From Streptomyces sp. TRM70350 (GTDB lineage Bacteria > Actinomycetota > Actinomycetes > Streptomycetales > Streptomycetaceae), in assembly GCF_019219825.1 (NCBI RefSeq), contig NZ_JAHUXH010000002.1, positions 434,001-498,000 of the forward strand: DNA of 64,000 nt, given 5' to 3'. Under the pieces are notes generated by a model. It was not told where the DNA came from, ran no database searches, and was given only the letters and a program-made list of their open reading frames with translations. Both the position numbers and the translations under genes were made by a program. Numbering within the stretch: position 1 is the stretch's first letter; each line of letters begins with the position of its first letter. Positions 59,107-64,000 of this stretch are shown one piece after another.

Positions 59107-60378
59107 TCAGACGGTTTCGCGTACGGCGCGGGCGACGACGCGCAGGCCCTCGTCGAGCTCGTCGGGCGTGATGGTCAGCGCGGGCAGCAGCTTGACGACC
59201 TCGCTCTCCGGGCCGGACGTCTCGATCAGCAGCCCGAGTTCGAACGCGCGGCGCGCGACGCGCTCGGCCCGGTCCTTGTCGTGGAACTCCAGGCCCCACA
59301 CCAGGCCGCGGCCCCGGTACTCCTTGACGTCGGCGAGGTTCTCCTCGGTGATGGCGATCAGCGCCTGCTCGACCTGCTCACCGCGCGCGCGGGTCTGCTT
59401 CTCCATGGCCGAGCCGTCGGTCCAGTACGTCTCCAGCGCGGCGGTCGCGGTGACGAACGCGGGGTTGTTGCCGCGGAAGGTGCCGTTGTGCTCGCCCGGC
59501 TCCCACAGGTCCAGCCCGGGCTTGAACAGGCACAGCGACATGGGCAGCCCGTAGCCGCTGATGGACTTCGACACGGTGACGATGTCCGGCACGATGCCTG
59601 CCTCCTCGAAGGAGAAGAAGGCGCCGGTGCGGCCGCAGCCCATCTGGATGTCGTCGACGATCAGCAGCATGTCCTGGCGCTCGCACAGCTCGGCGAGCGC
59701 GCGCAGCCACTCGGCGCGGGCCACGTTGATGCCGCCCTCGCCCTGCACGGTCTCGACGATCACGGCGGCGGGCTTGTTGAGGCCGGAGCCCTGGTCCTCC
59801 AGGAGCCGCTCGAACCACAGGAAGTCCGGGACCTTGCCGTCGAGGTAGTGGTCGAAGGGCATCGGCGTGCCGTGCACCAGCGGGATTCCGGCACCGGCGC
59901 GTTTGAAGGCGTTGCCGGTCACGGCGAGGGAGCCCAGGGACATGCCGTGGAAGGCGTTGGTGAACGACACGATCGCCTCGCGGCCCTTCACCTTCCGCGC
60001 CAGCTTCAGCGCGGACTCCACGGCGTTGGTGCCCGTGGGCCCCGGGAACATCACCTTGTACGGCAGGTCACGCGGCCGCAGCACCAGGTCCTGGAAGGTC
60101 TGCAGGAAGGTGCGCTTGGCGGTGGTCGACATGTCGAGACCGTGGGTGACGCCGTCCCGCTCCAGATAGTCGAGCAGGGCACGTTTCAGGACGGGGTTGT
60201 TGTGCCCGTAGTTGAGCGAGCCGGCGCCCGCGAAGAAGTCGAGGTACTCGTGGCCGTCCTCGTCGTACATACGGCTGCCGCGCGCACGGTCGAAGACGGT
60301 GGGCCAGCCGCGGCAGTAGCTGCGCACCTCGGACTCCAGGGTTTCGAAGACGCTGAGGTCGGGCTGGGTGATGGTCAC
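59107..60378 (-). CDS. ectB: Diaminobutyrate-2-oxoglutarate aminotransferase
   Basis: 423 residues, class III aminotransferase. It makes diaminobutyrate from aspartate semialdehyde and glutamate. FPGPTGTNAVESALKLARKV, VDDIQMGCGRTGAFFSFE and the Schiff-base Lys in TVSKSISGYGLPMS are visible. GTG 60378 gives the usual start and length; a longer frame extends to 61041 but covers ectA. Confidence 0.96.
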   Translation of the reverse strand: MTITQPDLSVFETLESEVRSYCRGWPTVFDRARGSRMYDEDGHEYLDFFAGAGSLNYGHNNPVLKRALLDYLERDGVTHGLDMSTTAKRTFLQTFQDLVLRPRDLPYKVMFPGPTGTNAVESALKLARKVKGREAIVSFTNAFHGMSLGSLAVTGNAFKRAGAGIPLVHGTPMPFDHYLDGKVPDFLWFERLLEDQGSGLNKPAAVIVETVQGEGGINVARAEWLRALAELCERQDMLLIVDDIQMGCGRTGAFFSFEEAGIVPDIVTVSKSISGYGLPMSLCLFKPGLDLWEPGEHNGTFRGNNPAFVTATAALETYWTDGSAMEKQTRARGEQVEQALIAITEENLADVKEYRGRGLVWGLEFHDKDRAERVARRAFELGLLIETSGPESEVVKLLPALTITPDELDEGLRVVARAVRETV

Positions 60379-60462
60379 GGGGATTCGCTCCTCTGTGCGA
60401 CTGGTCGATGTGGGAGGTCGTGACGAGAGCAATCGGGGCCTGTGTGCAGGGGGTCGGTCCGA

Positions 60463-60509
60463 CGTCTGTGGCGGATGGGTCAGTCCGCCGTCTGTGGCAG
60501 GTGGGTCAG
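60463..60509. repeat. Short tandem duplication at the ectA 3' end
   Basis: 60463-60483 and 60489-60509 are direct copies matching at 19 of 21 positions (CGTCTGTGGC...TGGGTCAG), 26 bp apart. The ectA stop codon lies between them. Confidence 0.6.
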
Positions 60510-61004
60510 CGGACCGATGCGGTAGAGAACCTCGGGGTCGTGCGGGCCGTCCGGGAACAGCCCCGTGCCGAACAGCACCTCGCGCTCGACGCGGGCGCCG
60601 TGGCGCGCGGCGTACGAGGTGAACAGCCGCTGCGAGGCGGTGTTGCCCGGCGTGATCGTGGTCTCGACGGAGGTCAGCCGGTGCTCGGCGGCGAGCCGGG
60701 CGGTCAGTCCGTCGAGCATGCGTGCCGCGAGCCCGCGTCCGCGGTGTGCGGAGTCGACGGCCACCTGCCAGACGAGCAGGGTCTGCGGGCGGTCCGGCCG
60801 CAGGTACCCGGTGACGAAACCGACGGCCTCGCCGTCGGCCGTCCGCGCCACGGCCGACGTACCGGCGAAGTCGCGGCACCACAGCAGATAGCTGTACGCG
60901 GAGTTCAGGTCGAGCGTTCCGGATTCCTTGGCGAGCCGCCAGAAAGCGGCCCCGTCGGCCACCGTCGGGCGGTCTATGAGTAGGTCTGCTTGTGCGGCAG
61001 TCAT
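60480..61004 (-). CDS. ectA: Diaminobutyrate acetyltransferase
   Basis: 174 residues, GNAT fold. It acetylates diaminobutyrate in ectoine synthesis. LNSAYSYLLWCRDFAGTSAV is the EctA signature, and VAVDSAHRGRGLAARMLDGL is the acetyl-CoA loop. It is the first gene of the operon. No Shine-Dalgarno sequence precedes ATG 61004, and a -10-like TAAATT ends 8 nt before it, so the mRNA may be leaderless. Confidence 0.95.
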   Translation of the reverse strand: MTAAQADLLIDRPTVADGAAFWRLAKESGTLDLNSAYSYLLWCRDFAGTSAVARTADGEAVGFVTGYLRPDRPQTLLVWQVAVDSAHRGRGLAARMLDGLTARLAAEHRLTSVETTITPGNTASQRLFTSYAARHGARVEREVLFGTGLFPDGPHDPEVLYRIGPLTHLPQTAD

Positions 61005-61332
61005 GCGAATTGAATTTACCGACCGCGAATTGAAAATGCATGGCCGCGGGGGCTTACGCATGGCCGCGTCATGTGTTATCACGCGGGCGCGGGTGTTCGC
61101 GCGAGGGGATGGTGAAATGCCCGGTTTTGACCGGGATATAACGGGCATAACGGTCCCGCTGTGGAACGTGTCACAATCGCGTAACCCTCACGAGACCTGC
61201 CCGAATTGAGTCGCTCGGTGTTCGTGAAATCTTTGGGTTTAGGGTCGAGGAAAGCGGGCAGAAGAATACGGGAAGCTGCGCAGGATTGAATTACGGAATG
61301 ATGCCCGGAGAATGCTCGCTAATTGCGGTGAA
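61005..61332. other. ectA upstream region, AT-richer than its surroundings
   Basis: No gene is present. It holds GCGAATTGAA direct repeats (61005-61014, 61025-61034; 20 bp apart), the -10-like AATTTA (61013-61018, minus strand TAAATT) and a CCCGGT-TTTG-ACCGGG hairpin at 61120-61135. It is the likely osmotic control region of ectABCD. Confidence 0.6.
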
Positions 61333-62208
61333 TTCAGTTTCCGGTCACACCTGCCCCCAGGCCCGGGGCGGGGTCGGCGGCGAGGGTCCGGGCGACCAGC
61401 TCGGACGCCACGACGCCGGACGGTGCCCGGAGGGTCGTCGCCACCGGCGCCGCCTCCGTCGCCTCGTGGACGTACGGCTCCAGGCCCCCGCGAGCGCCCC
61501 CGCACGGGTCGTCGCCGCGACGGACGCGTGCCGGGACATCACCGTCCGAAGCCGACTCCGCCTCGATGCGCTCGACGCACGCCTCCAGGGGGCATCTCCA
61601 GCTGGGCGGGCGCGTGCGGCAGGGCCTTGCGGCCGGTGTCGACCCGGCGTTCCTTCCCGTCCAGCAGCGACAGATACGAGCGGCGGGGCGCGTGCGGGTT
61701 CGCCGCCGTCCGGGCCCGCGCCCGCTCGCTCACCGGGCCCGCCGACACCCCGGCGGGCCCGCCCATCGCCTTCTGCGCCCCGATGACGCACAGGTCCACA
61801 CCCCACGCGTCCGGCAGCACCGGCTCCGCGCCCACGGAGGCGAGGGCGTCCAGGCAGAAGAGGGCACCCTGCTCCCGTACCGCCGTGCCGATCTCCGCGA
61901 CCGGGTTGGTGTTCCCGGTCGCCGCCTCGGCGTGCACCAGCGACACGAAGTCGATCTCCGGATGCTCGGCGAAGGCCGCACGGATCTGCGCCGCCGTGAC
62001 CGCCGTGTGGTACGGCACCGCGAGGTCGTACACCGTCGCCCCGCAGTCCCGCAGCCAGTCGCCGAAGGTCTGCCCGTACGGGCCCCGTGATCACGTTCAG
62101 CGCCGCCGTCCCCGGACCCGCGGCGGCCCGGATCGCGCCCTCCAGCGGCAGCGGCGCCACGGGATCGACGCGGTCGAGCGTAACCGCCGCACCACAACCC
62201 CCGGGCAC
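61333..62208 (-). pseudogene. Frameshifted class V aminotransferase (alanine-glyoxylate type)
   Basis: Read on the minus strand the frames must be joined. VDPVAPLPLEGAIRAAAGPG leads to a shift near 62083 (an extra C in a C run). The main part follows (FVSLVHAEAATGNTNPVAE, then CVIGAQKAMGGPAGVSAGPV with the PLP Lys). A two-base loss near 61590 leads to EACVERIEAES, then a further shift to SRHASVAATTRAGAL, and back to GGLEPYVHEATEAAPVATTL. It ends early at 61333. At least four frameshifts make a working enzyme unlikely. Its intact relatives are PLP aminotransferases. Confidence 0.8.
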
Positions 62209-62281
62209 TTGCGACTTCTTAGGTCACACAGCCTCCTGGCCATCGGTTTGTTTTGAGCAACCCAAAGCTTTCCTTATCATC

Positions 62282-62297
62282 GGAACTTCAAAGTTCC
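62282..62297. promoter_or_regulatory. Palindrome before the amino-acid ABC operon
   Basis: GGAACTT-CA-AAGTTCC lies 18 bp upstream of the GTG start and just before the GGAGG site. A candidate operator or leader hairpin. Confidence 0.5.
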
Positions 62298-62314
62298 CTC
62301 ACAGGAGGTTCCCC

Positions 62315-63169
62315 GTGAACACGGTCCTCGGGCGCCGGGCCCGCATGCTGGCCGCCACCACCGCGACGGCCGGGCTGGTGCTGGTCGCCGGTTGCTCGTC
62401 GGACGGTGACGGCGGCAGTGGTACGAAGACCGCCGCCGGCGGGGTCGAACTGGTCCAGGCCGGTCAGCTCACCACCTGCACCCACCTGCCCTACCCGCCC
62501 TTCCAGTCGGAGATCGACGGCAAGGTGCAGGGCTTCGACGTCGCCCTCGTCGACCTGGTCGCCGAGGACCTCGGCGTGCGGCAGCAGATCGTCGACCAGC
62601 CCTTCGAGAACTTCAAGACCGGTGGGTCCCTCAACGCCGGTCAGTGCGACCTGGCCGCCGCCGGCATGACCATCACCGAGGAGCGCAAGAAGAACGTCGA
62701 CTTCTCCGACCCGTACTTCGAAGCCACCCAGGGCGTGCTGGTCGACAAGAAGAGCGGCATCACGTCCTTCGCGGACCTCAAGGGCAAGAAGGTCGGCGCC
62801 CAGGCGCAGACCACCGGCGAGGACTACGCCAAGAGCCAGGGCCTCGACCCGGTCTCCTTCGAGTCCTCCGACGCCGTCCTCAACGGCCTGCGCACCCGCC
62901 AGGTCGAGGCCGTCGTCATCGACTACCCCGTCGTCCAGGGCTGGCTGAAGGACCAGGCCAACGCCGCCGCCTTCCAGGTCGCCGAGCAGGTCAACACCGG
63001 TGAGCAGTACGGCTTCACGGTGAAGAAGGGCAACACCGAGCTGCTCGCCGCCATCAACAAGGCGATCGCCGACGCCAAGGCCGACGGCACGTACAAGAAG
63101 CTGTACGAGCAGTGGATCGGCCCGTACGAGGAGTCCGCCGCCGCCTCCCCGTCGCCCACCGCCTCATGA
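62315..63169 (+). CDS. Amino-acid ABC transporter substrate-binding lipoprotein
   Basis: 284 residues. The lipobox ends at Cys27 (LVLVAGCSS). It is a family 3 binding protein: LTTCTHLPYPPFQSEIDGKV, then FDVALVDLVAEDLGV, then FDMTITEERKKNVDFSDPYF-like. It is first of an operon with a permease coupled by ATGA. Polar amino acids are the usual ligands; the specific one is not known. GTG 62315 follows AGGAGG. Confidence 0.9.
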   Translation: MNTVLGRRARMLAATTATAGLVLVAGCSSDGDGGSGTKTAAGGVELVQAGQLTTCTHLPYPPFQSEIDGKVQGFDVALVDLVAEDLGVRQQIVDQPFENFKTGGSLNAGQCDLAAAGMTITEERKKNVDFSDPYFEATQGVLVDKKSGITSFADLKGKKVGAQAQTTGEDYAKSQGLDPVSFESSDAVLNGLRTRQVEAVVIDYPVVQGWLKDQANAAAFQVAEQVNTGEQYGFTVKKGNTELLAAINKAIADAKADGTYKKLYEQWIGPYEESAAASPSPTAS

Positions 63170-64000
63170 CGGACGCCACCAAGGCCGAGACCCAGCCCCG
63201 CAAGAAGGGGATGACACGGCGCCAGAAGCGCGGCCTGTCCCGGGGCGTGCAGTACGTCGTCTTCGTCGGCGCCATGATCGCCCTCGCGGTCGGCGCCGAC
63301 TGGGACCGGCTGGCCAACCAGTTCGCCCAGGGCGACATCGCCGAGCAGATGTTCCCCGACGTCATCACGCTGGCGTTGAAGAACACCGTGCTCTACACGG
63401 TCTCCGGCTTCGCCGTCGGCCTGGTGCTCGGCATGGTCCTCGCGCTGATGCGGCTGTCGTCCGTGGGGCCCTACCGGTGGGTCGCCGGGGTCTACATCGA
63501 GATCTTCCGGGGCCTGCCCGCCCTGCTGATCTTCATCTTCATCGGCGTGGCCGTGCCGCTCGCCTTCCCCGGCACCGAGATCCCCGGCGGCACCTACGGC
63601 AAGGTCGCCCTCGCGCTCGGCCTGGTGGCCGCCGCGTACATGGCGGAGACGTTCCGCGCGGGCATCCAGGCGGTGCCCAAGGGGCAGATGGAGGCGGCCC
63701 GCTCGCTCGGCTTCTCACCGGCCCGCGCGATGGTCTCGATCATCATCCCGCAGGCCTTCCGGATCATCCTGCCGCCCCTCACCAACGAACTCGTGCTGCT
63801 CTTCAAGGACTCCTCGCTGGTGCTGTTCCTCGGCGTCACCCTTCAGGAGCGGGAGCTGTCCAAGTTCGGCCGCGACCTGGCCGGCCAGACCGCCAACTCC
63901 ACGCCGATCCTGGTCGCCGGACTGTGCTACCTGCTGGTCACGATCCCGCTCGGTTTCGTCGTACGCCGTATGGAGGCGAAGGCCCAGGAGGCCGTGAAAT
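63166..64000 (+). CDS. Amino-acid ABC transporter permease, 3' end outside window
   Basis: At least 278 residues, open at the window end. After a basic cytoplasmic tail come membrane helices and the HisM-type core: TLALKNTVLYTVSGFAVGLV, then EIFRGLPALLIFIFIG, and the EAA loop MEAARSLGFSPARAMVSIIIP, in part. It starts at the ATG overlapping the binding-protein stop. A second permease or ATPase gene probably follows. Confidence 0.92.
   Translation, partial: MTDATKAETQPRKKGMTRRQKRGLSRGVQYVVFVGAMIALAVGADWDRLANQFAQGDIAEQMFPDVITLALKNTVLYTVSGFAVGLVLGMVLALMRLSSVGPYRWVAGVYIEIFRGLPALLIFIFIGVAVPLAFPGTEIPGGTYGKVALALGLVAAAYMAETFRAGIQAVPKGQMEAARSLGFSPARAMVSIIIPQAFRIILPPLTNELVLLFKDSSLVLFLGVTLQERELSKFGRDLAGQTANSTPILVAGLCYLLVTIPLGFVVRRMEAKAQEAVK

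Noticed and set aside
57490..60423. 977-residue plus-strand frame over ectB-D
   Set aside because: Antisense of the ectoine genes, which are certain from catalytic residues.

Overview
This is a high-GC actinobacterial chromosome segment, almost certainly from a Streptomyces. The evidence is strong third-position GC, many ATGA/GTGA stop-start overlaps, GTG starts, Tat and lipoprotein signals, the ectABCD ectoine operon, Suf-type Fe-S genes, DUF3618/holin-like membrane proteins, and intergenic repeats of a kind common in that genus. I see no rRNA, tRNA, CRISPR array, prophage or intact insertion sequence. One short fold-back (MITE-like) element is present.

Layout. 0-1.3 kb: end of the suf operon (sufS, sufU, sufT-like). 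1.3-7.3 kb: an AbfB-domain surface protein, an SMR efflux pump with its TetR regulator and tandem palindromic operators, dapD, a small secreted protein, a dapA paralogue, and a holin-like/DUF3618 pair. 7.3-16.4 kb: extracellular nuclease, a conserved unknown, a Tat-exported PhoX-type phosphatase behind a PHO box, a TetR regulator, arsM, and a two-domain TerD protein. 16.4-21.5 kb: a sugar/polyol ABC transporter with a zinc alcohol dehydrogenase and a DeoR regulator. 21.8-48.5 kb: a large pectin and uronate utilisation region. 48.6-56.6 kb: a sigma factor with a membrane partner, a purine-type permease, a penicillin-binding protein, an IclR regulator divergent from an alpha-ketoglutarate-semialdehyde dehydrogenase, and a DsbA-like protein. 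56.6-64 kb: an aminotransferase, ectABCD, a frameshifted aminotransferase pseudogene, and the start of an amino-acid ABC transporter.

How the genes work together. The central region encodes a nearly complete pectin programme. Secreted enzymes cut and de-esterify pectin: three PL1 domains, one PL3 lyase, two CE8 pectinesterase domains, a CE12 esterase, a second esterase and three GH43 domains. An ABC importer without its own ATPase takes up the products. Uronate dehydrogenase, 5-dehydro-4-deoxyglucarate dehydratase, an IlvD/Edd dehydratase with a second dihydrodipicolinate-synthase-like enzyme, and (20-30 kb away) the semialdehyde dehydrogenase would lead to 2-oxoglutarate. The step between uronate dehydrogenase and KdgD has no recognisable enzyme here. 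An uncharacterised 387-residue protein is translationally coupled to kdgD. GntR, IclR and DeoR regulators lie beside these genes, and several candidate operators are visible.

Limits: functions rest on reading the translations and recognising families. No database search was run. Start sites were chosen from ribosome-binding sites, overlaps and family length. Promoter and operator calls are pattern-based.
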